A stretch of 40,353 nt of DNA from Rhizobiaceae bacterium (GTDB lineage Bacteria; Pseudomonadota; Alphaproteobacteria; Rhizobiales; Rhizobiaceae). Shown one piece after another: positions 17,863 to 24,800 of this stretch. The DNA lies in the NCBI GenBank assembly GCA_027484835.1, contig JAIXSF010000424.1, positions 1 to 40,353 of the forward strand. Reading direction: 5' to 3'. A program made the position numbers and the translations under genes. Position 1 is the first letter of the stretch. Every line of letters starts with the position of its first letter. The notes beneath the pieces were generated by a model. It searched no databases. It was not told where the DNA came from and worked only from the letters and a program-made list of their open reading frames with translations.

Positions 17863-17888
17863 AAAGGCCCGCCGGACAGCGGGCCTTT
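17863..17888. terminator. Bidirectional intrinsic terminator
   Basis: AAAGGCCCGC and GCGGGCCTTT form a perfect 10-bp stem around 6 bases, between two convergent genes (stops at 17844 and 17909). The AAAA/TTT flanks allow termination in both directions. Confidence 0.85.
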
Positions 17889-17908
17889 CAGTTCTGTGAC
17901 TGTTAAGC

Positions 17909-18997
17909 TCAGGCTTGCCGATAGGCCTTGATGGCTGCGGCGACATCGACCGGCTGGCGCTGCGGGTCGGCCATCAGCACGGAGCTGTTGGCAGCCTGCG
18001 GCTTGTCGGCATTGGCCAGCAGGCCCTCGATGATCCGGGCCTCGGAGACCTCGAGTGCGCGGGTCCTTGCGCGGCTGAGGCTTTGCTCGATGAGCGCGGT
18101 CAGCTGTTCGCGGAAATTGCCGCTGCTGGGCTCGACCCTTGCGCCACCAGCCCGGTAGGCAGCAAGCGCGGCAGCTTCGATGACATCTTCCGCCGATGGA
18201 GCACGCTCAATCACCGGCGACGACACAGGACGATCGACCGCAACCGGCGCCGGTTGCGTGGGCACGGCCGGCTGGTCGGGCGCCCCCGATACCGGGACGT
18301 CCTCGCTATCGGCTGGCGATGACGCGGCGTCCTCTGCTTCTGGCTCCGTCTCTGCGTCTGCCTCGGCTTCAGCTTCATCGGTGACAGGGGCTGCAACTTC
18401 TGGATCCGATGGTGGCGCTGCCTCTGCCTCCGCCTCCGACTGGACTTCTGCCTGAGTTTCCGCTTCGTCTGCATCTGGCGCGGCCTCGACGGCCGCATTG
18501 TTGGCAGGTGCTGCGTCACTCGCGGCGGCCTCAGCCTCAGCCTCAGCTTCAGCCTCGGCTGCCTCAGGTGTTTCAGCCGGCGTCTCGGCCGGGGCGGGAT
18601 CCTCGACAGGCTCGGAGGCGGCCGGGGCCTCTGCTTCGGCTTCAAGCTGGGTGGCTGCGGGAGCGCCCGGCTCGTCAGCCACGGGTGCTGGCTGTTCGGC
18701 TGTGGGCTCGGAGACTTCGCTGCTCCCGGCTGCGGGCTGGCTCACCGGTTCGGTCGGCTCTGTGGCCGGTGTGGGCTGATAGGTGCCATCGTCGATGTCC
18801 TGCGCCTCGGCGGTTTCCGGCTCCTGATAGGTCGGCTCAGGTGCAGGGGTGGATGCCGGGGGCGTGGTCGTCGAGCCGGATGTGTTGCTGGCGGAGCCCG
18901 AGGTGGACCCTGCGCCGGAAGATCCGGACGAAGATCCGGACGAGGAACCTGTGCTGGTTCCGGACGTGCCGGGTCGGAAGAGAATGGGTGCGAGCAT
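17909..18997 (-). CDS. Acidic low-complexity (Ala/Glu/Pro-rich) protein with a conserved-looking C-terminus
   Basis: A 362-residue protein of unknown function. It begins MLAPILFRPGTSGTSTG followed by a Ser/Gly/Thr linker. About 220 residues rich in Ala, Glu, Pro and Asp come next, with EAEAEAEAEA-type runs encoded by imperfect CCTCAG hexamers near 18529-18563. The last 95 residues or so are of normal complexity and helical (SAEDVIEAAALAAYRAGGAR; FREQLTALIEQSLSRARTRA). It has no Cys, no signal peptide and no TM helix. The middle is probably disordered. The ribosome site is weak. It could be a spacer-type scaffold or a polar protein; this is inference only. Confidence 0.65.
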   Translation of the reverse strand: MLAPILFRPGTSGTSTGSSSGSSSGSSGAGSTSGSASNTSGSTTTPPASTPAPEPTYQEPETAEAQDIDDGTYQPTPATEPTEPVSQPAAGSSEVSEPTAEQPAPVADEPGAPAATQLEAEAEAPAASEPVEDPAPAETPAETPEAAEAEAEAEAEAAASDAAPANNAAVEAAPDADEAETQAEVQSEAEAEAAPPSDPEVAAPVTDEAEAEADAETEPEAEDAASSPADSEDVPVSGAPDQPAVPTQPAPVAVDRPVSSPVIERAPSAEDVIEAAALAAYRAGGARVEPSSGNFREQLTALIEQSLSRARTRALEVSEARIIEGLLANADKPQAANSSVLMADPQRQPVDVAAAIKAYRQA

Positions 18998-19092
18998 GAT
19001 GAAACCAGAGAGTTGGATTTATTGTCGCTCGCTCTCATACAGGGCACCTGTTGAACGATCGTCGATTTTCATCATGCAGTTTATCTAAAATA

Positions 19093-19109
19093 CCCCGAAT
19101 ATTGAGGGG
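19093..19109 (-). terminator. Weak terminator after the 80-codon orphan
   Basis: CCCC and GGGG pair around 9 bases. On the minus strand this is followed by TATTTTAG. It begins 5 bases past the stop of the small gene at 19115, which supports that gene as its own transcription unit. Confidence 0.4.
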
Positions 19110-19114
19110 CCAAT

Positions 19115-19357
19115 TCATACGTCCTGATACAGGCGCGCAGCAAAGGGCGTGACGTCGATGCCGTCCGCCGTTTCGTCAAAGCTTTCGAGCTTGGTCAGAA
19201 AGTGATCGATGATCCGGCCATGACTCGCATTGCGCGAGCGCGGGACGCGCGGGCGGTCCTCAGGCACGGGTTCAAACTCGTTCACAAGAGCTGCTGGATC
19301 AAGCGCCAGCAGCATCCGGTCCTCATGTCCGGCATTCGTCATCTGGCGAACTCTCAT
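19115..19357 (-). CDS. Small hypothetical protein, up to 80 residues
   Basis: The codon use looks genuine, and a terminator-like hairpin follows the stop. The protein is polar and acidic at its end (SFDETADGIDVTPFAARLYQ), with a basic centre (RPRVPRSRNASHGRIIDHFL). The true start is uncertain. The ATG at 19357 has GGGAG directly abutting it, while the Met at 19315 has GAGG 5 bases upstream, which would give 66 residues. It lies 117 bases downstream of the dehydrogenase genes on the same strand. No family recognised. Confidence 0.5.
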   Translation of the reverse strand: MRVRQMTNAGHEDRMLLALDPAALVNEFEPVPEDRPRVPRSRNASHGRIIDHFLTKLESFDETADGIDVTPFAARLYQDV

Positions 19358-19474
19358 CTCCCGGGTTTCTCGCTTTGGAGTAAACGCAAGAGATTTCCAA
19401 CCCGTTCAGACGATTGCTCTCATTTTAGGCATTTCGAATTTGCCCGAGATGACAGGCACTAAAGGGCCGTATCC

Positions 19475-20260
19475 TCAGATCGATTTCGCCGCGCCGCCGT
19501 CGACGCGCAGCATCGTGCCGGTGATGTAGCTGGCCGGAGCCGAGCAGAGGAATGCGGCGGCGGCTGCAAACTCTTCCACCTGGCCAAGTCGCTGGGCCGG
19601 GATCGACTTGACCGAGGCCGTGCGGACCTCTTCGAGCGACTTGCCCTGACGCTTGGCGTTCGCGCCGTCGAGCTCATCGATGCGATCTGTGTGGATCCTG
19701 CCGGGCAGGATCATGTTGGCGGTGACGCCGTAGGAGGCAAGCTCCGCCGACAAGGTCTTGTTCCAGCCGACCAGTGCCCCGCGCAGCGTATTGGAGAGGG
19801 CGAGATTGGGGATCGGTTCGAAGACGCCGGAGGAAGCAACGGTGAGAATGCGGCCGAAGCCTTGCGTTTTCATCAGGGGCGCAAGCGCATTGGTGAGCGT
19901 GATGACGCGCACGACCATGGACTGGAAGAAGTTGTAGAGCTTTTCGGCATCCATGTCCTCGACGGTGCCGGGCGTCGGACCACCGGTATTGTTGACGAGG
20001 ATGTCGATGCCGCCCAGCGTGTGGTGCACGGCGTGCAGCATCTGATCGACGAAATGGGCGTCGGCGAGATCCGCAACCACGTAGTCGGCCTTGCCGCCGG
20101 CGGCCCTGATCGCCTCGACATTGGCTTTCAGTTTTTCTTCGGTGCGCCCGCAGATCAGCACATGGCAGCCTTCGGCCGCGAGCGCCTTTGCGATGCCGAG
20201 GCCGAGGCCGCGGGAGGCGGCGAGCACGAGCGCACGTTTGCCGGAAATGCCGAGATCCAT
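19475..20260 (-). CDS. SDR-like oxidoreductase with atypical catalytic motif
   Basis: A 261-residue Rossmann protein. The nucleotide motif reads LAASRGLGLGI instead of TGxxxGIG. The NNTGG sequence corresponds to the usual NNAG. The catalytic Ser pair is present (VASSGVF), but the YxxxK box is replaced by LSNTLRGAL, so the Tyr and Lys are both missing. I recall a ketoacyl-ACP-reductase-like SDR subgroup with just this imperfect tetrad. The start at 20260 is chosen because AAAGG lies 7 bases upstream. It is the last gene of a three-gene minus-strand set with a FAD oxidase and a hydroxy-acid dehydrogenase. The substrate is unknown. Confidence 0.85.
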   Translation of the reverse strand: MDLGISGKRALVLAASRGLGLGIAKALAAEGCHVLICGRTEEKLKANVEAIRAAGGKADYVVADLADAHFVDQMLHAVHHTLGGIDILVNNTGGPTPGTVEDMDAEKLYNFFQSMVVRVITLTNALAPLMKTQGFGRILTVASSGVFEPIPNLALSNTLRGALVGWNKTLSAELASYGVTANMILPGRIHTDRIDELDGANAKRQGKSLEEVRTASVKSIPAQRLGQVEEFAAAAAFLCSAPASYITGTMLRVDGGAAKSI

Positions 20261-20351
20261 GGGAAAACCTTTCGTGAATTCAAATCTGTCGAAGCAGTCT
20301 ATCGCCCGGGCCGTCTGACCGAAACCCCGAATATGCGCGGATGAAGCGGTT

Positions 20352-21755
20352 TCAGAACGGCACCTTGCCGGGGTTGAACAGGGTGTCGGGATCAAGGAGC
20401 GCCTTGATCTCCCGGGACAACGTCTGTTTCACCGGATCCACATGGGCAAGATAAGCAGCGCGCTTGTCGAGACCGACGCCATGTTCGGCAGAAAAGCTGC
20501 CGCCCGCAGCGGTGATGCCGGCATAGACGGCGGTCTCCACCAGTTCCTTCAGATCCGGGGGCAGGGGGCCGGGCGCGGCGATCGCGACATGCAGATTGCC
20601 GTCGGCAATGTGGCCATAGACATAGGCGTCGAATCCGGTGCCGATCGTTGCAAGTGTTGCCAACAGGCCGGCGACATAATCATCCAGCGCCGACGGCGGC
20701 ATCGAGACGTCGAAGGACGGGGCGTTTGGGAAGGCTGCGAAATAGAAGCCGGACTCCTCGCGCAGATCCCAGAAACGGCGTGCCTGATCCGAGGATTGAG
20801 CAACGATCCCGCCTTTCAGGCCGGCGTCGTCCCAGAGTGCCGCGAGGTCTTCTTCCAGAAGTGCGCGAGCAAACTCCGCGCTTTCACCTGAGACTTCGAC
20901 CAGAAGCACCGCGGCATCGCCATCGAGCCACGACAGATCGAAACCTTTGAGTGTTGCATGATCGCGCACATAGCGTGGCCACATCATCTCGGCAGCTTCG
21001 AGCAGAAGCCGAGGATGGCGGCGCAGGCGTGCCGCAACTGTGAGCGCGCTTGCGGCATTCTCCACGCCAAGAAGGGCAACCGCCCGATGCGGACGGACCG
21101 GCTCGACCTTCATCACGACACGGGTGACAAGGCCGAAAGCGCCTTCGCCCCCGATTAACAGCTGTTTGAGATCGGGGCCTGCCGAGACCTTAACCACCCG
21201 CGTCATATCGCCAAAGATCTCGCCCGACGGCAGAACCGCTTCGAGCCCGAGGATCTGGTGGCGCATTACTCCATTGCGGAAGGCGAGAATGCCGCCGGCA
21301 TTGGTCGAGACCATGCCGCCGATGGTCGCCGAGCCCCGCGAACCGAGATCGATGCCGGTGGTGAGGCCATACGTTGCGAGCGCGGCCTGCAAGGCCTCGA
21401 GCGTGACGCCGGCTTCCACCTCGACGGTCTCTTCGTCGGCATGGATGGCAAGGATTCGATTGAGCCGGGCAGTGGACAGGAGAACCTCTCCGGCCCGACT
21501 TGCGCCACCGCCGACGAGACCGCTCAAGCCTCCCTGCGGGACGATGGCGACATGGTTTGCCCGGCACCAGGAAATCAGCGCGGCGGCCGCTTCCGTCGAG
21601 ACAGGTTGCGCCATCACGCCCGCGTTGAAGTTCGCCGGGTCTTCACCGGGGTGCCGACCGGCAAGCGCGTCGGGACCCAGGATGCGCAGATCCGGATGCA
21701 GGTCGTGAAGCGCGCTGGCGAGGTCGAGGGGCGAAAGGGTCGGATGCGAAGACAT
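20352..21755 (-). CDS. FAD-binding oxidoreductase, D-2-hydroxy-acid dehydrogenase (GlcD/DLD-like)
   Basis: A 467-residue protein of the vanillyl-alcohol-oxidase (PCMH) flavoprotein family. The FAD-binding part shows VPQGGLSGLVGGGA and later GSRGSATIGGMVSTNAGG and GGEGAFGLVT. The C-terminal part ends in FSAEHGVGLDKR and PDTLFNPGKVPF, typical of glycolate oxidase subunit D, D-lactate dehydrogenase and D-2-hydroxyglutarate dehydrogenase. It oxidises a D-2-hydroxy acid to a 2-oxo acid, passing electrons to a quinone or to ETF. The exact acid cannot be read. It lies 91 bases from each neighbour gene, so co-transcription is likely. Confidence 0.9.
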   Translation of the reverse strand: MSSHPTLSPLDLASALHDLHPDLRILGPDALAGRHPGEDPANFNAGVMAQPVSTEAAAALISWCRANHVAIVPQGGLSGLVGGGASRAGEVLLSTARLNRILAIHADEETVEVEAGVTLEALQAALATYGLTTGIDLGSRGSATIGGMVSTNAGGILAFRNGVMRHQILGLEAVLPSGEIFGDMTRVVKVSAGPDLKQLLIGGEGAFGLVTRVVMKVEPVRPHRAVALLGVENAASALTVAARLRRHPRLLLEAAEMMWPRYVRDHATLKGFDLSWLDGDAAVLLVEVSGESAEFARALLEEDLAALWDDAGLKGGIVAQSSDQARRFWDLREESGFYFAAFPNAPSFDVSMPPSALDDYVAGLLATLATIGTGFDAYVYGHIADGNLHVAIAAPGPLPPDLKELVETAVYAGITAAGGSFSAEHGVGLDKRAAYLAHVDPVKQTLSREIKALLDPDTLFNPGKVPF

Positions 21756-21844
21756 GGGGCTGCCTGATCTGTTTGTGGCTTCTTCGCTGGAAAGCCCCGT
21801 CGCCGCAAGTCACCCTGCGGCCTTTACCGACCTGTTGGCTCCCG

Positions 21845-22756
21845 TCAGAGCTCCGCCGGAAAGCCGGGTGCCCGCAGGTCCGTGCCGGTGGCGTCTTCCA
21901 GGAGCTTCACCACCTGCGACGACCAGGCGTCGCCGCCATAGGCTGACCGGGCGCGAATGAAGGTCTGCAGCGCATGGGATGCAAGGTCGAGCGGCACGCC
22001 GAATTCGCGACCGAAGCCAAGCGCGAAGCCGAGGTCTTTGACGGCGAGATCCATGGTGAAGTTGATGTTGTAGCTGCCGTTTAGGATCACCTGACCCTCG
22101 GTCTCGTGCACGAAACTGTTGCCGGAGGAGGCTTTGATGATGTTGAAGGCGTCGGTGAGGTCGATACCGCCCTTCTTCGCCAGCATCAATGCCTCGCCGG
22201 TGGCGATCAGGTGGATGAAGGCGAGCATGTTGGTGATCACCTTGATCACCGCTGCCTTGCCGAGCGGCCCGGCGCGAAAAATCTGCTTGCCCATGGCCTG
22301 GAAGGCCGGGAGATGCAGGTCGTAGAGATCACTGTCTCCGCCGATGATCACGGTGATTTCGCCGGAGGCGGCCAGATGTACGCCGCCGGTGACGGGCGAT
22401 TCCAGCATGCGCACACCGGCATCGGCGGCGACCTTGCCGAGACGCAGGACCTCCTGCTCGTCGAGCGTGCTCATCTCGATCCAGGTGGCGCCGGGCTTCA
22501 GACCTTTCAGAATGCCGCGCTCGCCGGTCAGCACCCGTTCGCTGACTTTCGGAGAGGGCAGGCAGGTGATGACGGCATCGACGGCTTCGGCCACGGCTTG
22601 AGGATCCGCGGCAAAGCGGGCGCCGGCGGCGACCAGCTCCTTGGCATTGTCGGGATCGAGATCATTGACCACGACGGTGAAGCCCGCCCTGACCAGACTG
22701 CCGGCGAGATGGCGGCCAAGATGACCAAGCCCGATGAAACCATAAGTGAGTGCCAT
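21845..22756 (-). CDS. NAD(P)-dependent 3-hydroxy-acid dehydrogenase (3-hydroxyisobutyrate dehydrogenase / GarR family)
   Basis: A 303-residue beta-hydroxy-acid dehydrogenase. The N-terminal dinucleotide motif is GLGHLG at 9-14. The substrate-binding segment is LESPVTGGVHLAASGEI (119-135), the counterpart of DxPVSGG. The catalytic Lys is K172 in GKAAVIKVITNML. The family oxidises or reduces 3-hydroxyisobutyrate, tartronate semialdehyde or similar compounds. It is the first of three co-directional dehydrogenase genes, so the set may degrade a branched or sugar-derived hydroxy acid. The actual substrate is not decided. Confidence 0.9.
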   Translation of the reverse strand: MALTYGFIGLGHLGRHLAGSLVRAGFTVVVNDLDPDNAKELVAAGARFAADPQAVAEAVDAVITCLPSPKVSERVLTGERGILKGLKPGATWIEMSTLDEQEVLRLGKVAADAGVRMLESPVTGGVHLAASGEITVIIGGDSDLYDLHLPAFQAMGKQIFRAGPLGKAAVIKVITNMLAFIHLIATGEALMLAKKGGIDLTDAFNIIKASSGNSFVHETEGQVILNGSYNINFTMDLAVKDLGFALGFGREFGVPLDLASHALQTFIRARSAYGGDAWSSQVVKLLEDATGTDLRAPGFPAEL

Positions 22757-22961
22757 GTCGTGTTCCCCTGCTGGCGTTTTGGCAGAGACTGCGACAAAGC
22801 GGCAAAGGGTTCAAAGGCAGATTTTGGCGAGCGACGCGAGATGGCGCGGAGAGAACAGGTTCACGGTGCTTTTTTCAGGGCCGGGCAGGGCGGCCCGTGC
22901 GAGGGACTTCGCCTGGTAGGGATGCAGTCCTCCAACCGACAGAGCCGAAGCCGGTTCGGCC

Positions 22962-23840
22962 TCAGGTGAGGTCGCTGCGCTCGACCGTGTTCGTTTGTTG
23001 GGCAGTCCCGGCGGCAGTCCGCGCATCCGGCCGCGCCATGCCGGCCATGATCTTCGACAGGATTAGCGTTCTGCCCCAGCGGGGCATGCCGGTGAACGAG
23101 GCCTCCAGCGCCTTTGCGAGCAGCCCTGGCCGGATCGTGCCACGACGCCCGAGCGCATCAAGCGTGGCAGCGGCGACCACCGAGGCCGGCTGGCTCATGC
23201 CCATGACCATATCGGCCCGTGCGGCAAAGCCGCTGGCGATCGGGCCGGGCGCGCAGGCGATGACATCGACCCCTTGCGGGCGAAGCTCGGCGCGCAGCCC
23301 CTCGGCGAAGGTCTGGATAAAGGCCTTGGTGGCGGCATAATTGGCGGATTGCGCCACGCCCTGGAAGGCGAGCAGCGAACTCATTAGCACCATGCCGCCC
23401 GAGCCGCGTCGCACGAAGCGCTGGGCCATGGCATGGCTGAGCTGCACGACCGCGCGGCAGTTGACGTCGATCATGTCGAGCTCGGTCGCGACGGAAATGC
23501 GCGTGAAGGGGCCCGAGGTGCCGAAGCCTGCGGCGGCCACCAGAAGGCCGATGTCGTAATGCGCGGTGGTGCGGATCAACTCCTCCACTTGGTCGGGTTC
23601 CGACAGATCGACCGGCAGGACGTCGACCGCGACGCCATGGGCCTTCGCCAGTTCCTCGGCCAGCGCTTCCAGCCGGTCGAGCCTGCGGGCGACAAGCACG
23701 AGGCCATAACCGCGCCGGGCCAGTTCGCGGGCGAATTCCCGTCCGATCCCATCCGAGGCGCCGGTCACCAGCGCCAGTGGTCCGTATTTCAGGCTGCCTC
23801 TGCGATTAATGTGGCTGAGGGCTTTCGCTGCATCGGTCAT
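22962..23840 (-). CDS. Short-chain dehydrogenase/reductase (classical SDR)
   Basis: A 292-residue SDR with a full catalytic set: TGASDGIG at 26-33, the Ser at 154/155 (LMSSLLAF), and Y168/K172 in NYAATK. The C-terminal extension of about 50 residues past the core is Arg- and Thr-rich. The ATG at 23840 has GAGG 8 bases upstream; the longer frame to 23912 would run through the operator region. It is divergent from a TetR gene, with two operator dyads over its promoter, so it is the likely target of that regulator. The substrate (lipid, quinone or steroid-like) is not readable. Confidence 0.9.
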   Translation of the reverse strand: MTDAAKALSHINRRGSLKYGPLALVTGASDGIGREFARELARRGYGLVLVARRLDRLEALAEELAKAHGVAVDVLPVDLSEPDQVEELIRTTAHYDIGLLVAAAGFGTSGPFTRISVATELDMIDVNCRAVVQLSHAMAQRFVRRGSGGMVLMSSLLAFQGVAQSANYAATKAFIQTFAEGLRAELRPQGVDVIACAPGPIASGFAARADMVMGMSQPASVVAAATLDALGRRGTIRPGLLAKALEASFTGMPRWGRTLILSKIMAGMARPDARTAAGTAQQTNTVERSDLT

Positions 23841-23861
23841 TTCACGATCCTCACTGGCAAT

Positions 23862-23910
23862 GTTGACGCTGTCTACTTTACGGATAACGATGGAAGTTGA
23901 CGCTGTCAAC
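23862..23910. promoter_or_regulatory. Two TetR-type operator dyads overlapping the SDR promoter
   Basis: GTTGACGCTGTCAAC (23896-23910) is a perfect dyad with a 3-base centre. GTTGACGCTGTCTAC (23862-23876) is the same with one change, 34 bases away. On the minus strand the first gives a perfect TTGACA -35 (23909-23904), and 17 bases on lies TATCCG, a fair -10. The second dyad falls just downstream of that -10. Binding at both would block transcription of the SDR gene. The outer parts, GCAATGTTGAC (23857-23867) and GTCAACATTGC (23905-23915), also form a longer inverted repeat. Confidence 0.7.
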
Positions 23911-24036
23911 ATTGCTGATCTACAAGATTGCGGCTGCTCGCCTTTGTGACCTTGCGCGGGCGCCGTCAGGGAGACAGTTTGGGGACGACGGAGCGGTGTC
24001 GCAGCTGGCGCCGGTCAACACGATGCGGGAGCCAAT

Positions 24037-24657
24037 ATGCCGAGAACTCGACGCGATCTGCGCGAAGCCTGTCTTGCCGAGGGCATGGCGATCATTGCCA
24101 GTGACGGTTTGGAAAAGCTGAGCCTGCGCGAGGTGGCACGAAGGCTCGGCGTGTCGCATCAGGCGCCCTACAAGCACTTTGCCAGCCGCGACCACATTCT
24201 GGCGGAGATGGTCTCGCGGGCCTTCGACGCCTTCGCGACCTTCCTGGATGCCCATCCGAAATCCGACAATCCGGATCAGGACATGGCGAACATGGGTGTG
24301 GACTATCTGCGGTATGCCCAGGAGCGCCCGCTCGAATATCGCCTGATGTTTGGGACGCCGCTGCCGGATGGCGAGGCCTTTCCCGAGATGATGGCCAAGG
24401 CCAAGCACGCCTTTTCGCTTCTCGTCTCAGGCCTGAAGCGCAGGGCACATCTGACGGGCACGGAGCGCAGCGACGACGCTATTCTGCTCGACGCCCTCGT
24501 CATCTGGTCTTCGCTGCATGGCCTTGCTTCGGTGAAGAGTTCGTCGGTCCTCCACACCCTCGATCTGCCGCCCGCCCTGATCGAGCGCAGCGACGCGCAC
24601 ATGATCCACGGCCTTTCCGCCTTGATCGCATCGGCCGGGGACCAATCAGCGCATTGA
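24037..24657 (+). CDS. TetR/AcrR-family transcriptional regulator
   Basis: A 206-residue regulator. The N-terminal helix-turn-helix (about residues 8-53) contains LSLREVARRLGVSHQAPYKH and FASRDHILAEM, the TetR signature. The C-terminal domain is a helical ligand-binding/dimer domain with the typical YLRYAQERPLEYRLMFG segment. GGGAG lies 5 bases before the ATG. It is divergent from the SDR gene across the paired TTGAC-N5-GTCAA dyads and very likely represses that gene, perhaps also itself. The ligand is unknown; fatty acyl, aldehyde or aromatic compounds are usual for such pairs. Confidence 0.92.
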   Translation: MPRTRRDLREACLAEGMAIIASDGLEKLSLREVARRLGVSHQAPYKHFASRDHILAEMVSRAFDAFATFLDAHPKSDNPDQDMANMGVDYLRYAQERPLEYRLMFGTPLPDGEAFPEMMAKAKHAFSLLVSGLKRRAHLTGTERSDDAILLDALVIWSSLHGLASVKSSSVLHTLDLPPALIERSDAHMIHGLSALIASAGDQSAH

Positions 24658-24682
24658 CCCTTACGTGCACGTAAGATATTCT
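24654..24682 (+). promoter_or_regulatory. ETF-QO promoter with a 16-bp palindrome filling the -35/-10 spacer
   Basis: A -35 TTGACC (24654-24659) and a -10 TATTCT (24677-24682) are separated by 17 bases. The spacer begins with the perfect palindrome CTTACGTGCACGTAAG (24660-24675). The arms ACGT/ACGT resemble the operators of MerR-family catabolic regulators such as LiuR, which control branched-chain amino acid and acyl-CoA genes. That link is from memory and is inference. The -35 overlaps the TetR stop codon. Confidence 0.6.
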
Positions 24683-24800
24683 GCGACTTCACACCGCCCT
24701 GCCGGAATTTGCGCCTTGGCGCGTCGCGCTTCGGCTCGACAATCCGGCTGGGTTTTGTCAAGGAGGAAGGCGGAAAGCACCGCCTGGCGAGGAATGACGA

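Noticed and set aside
18529-18563. CCTCAG-like hexamer run considered as a CRISPR or VNTR array
   Set aside because: Repeats are only 6 bases, imperfect and in frame with a coding sequence; they encode Glu-Ala pairs.
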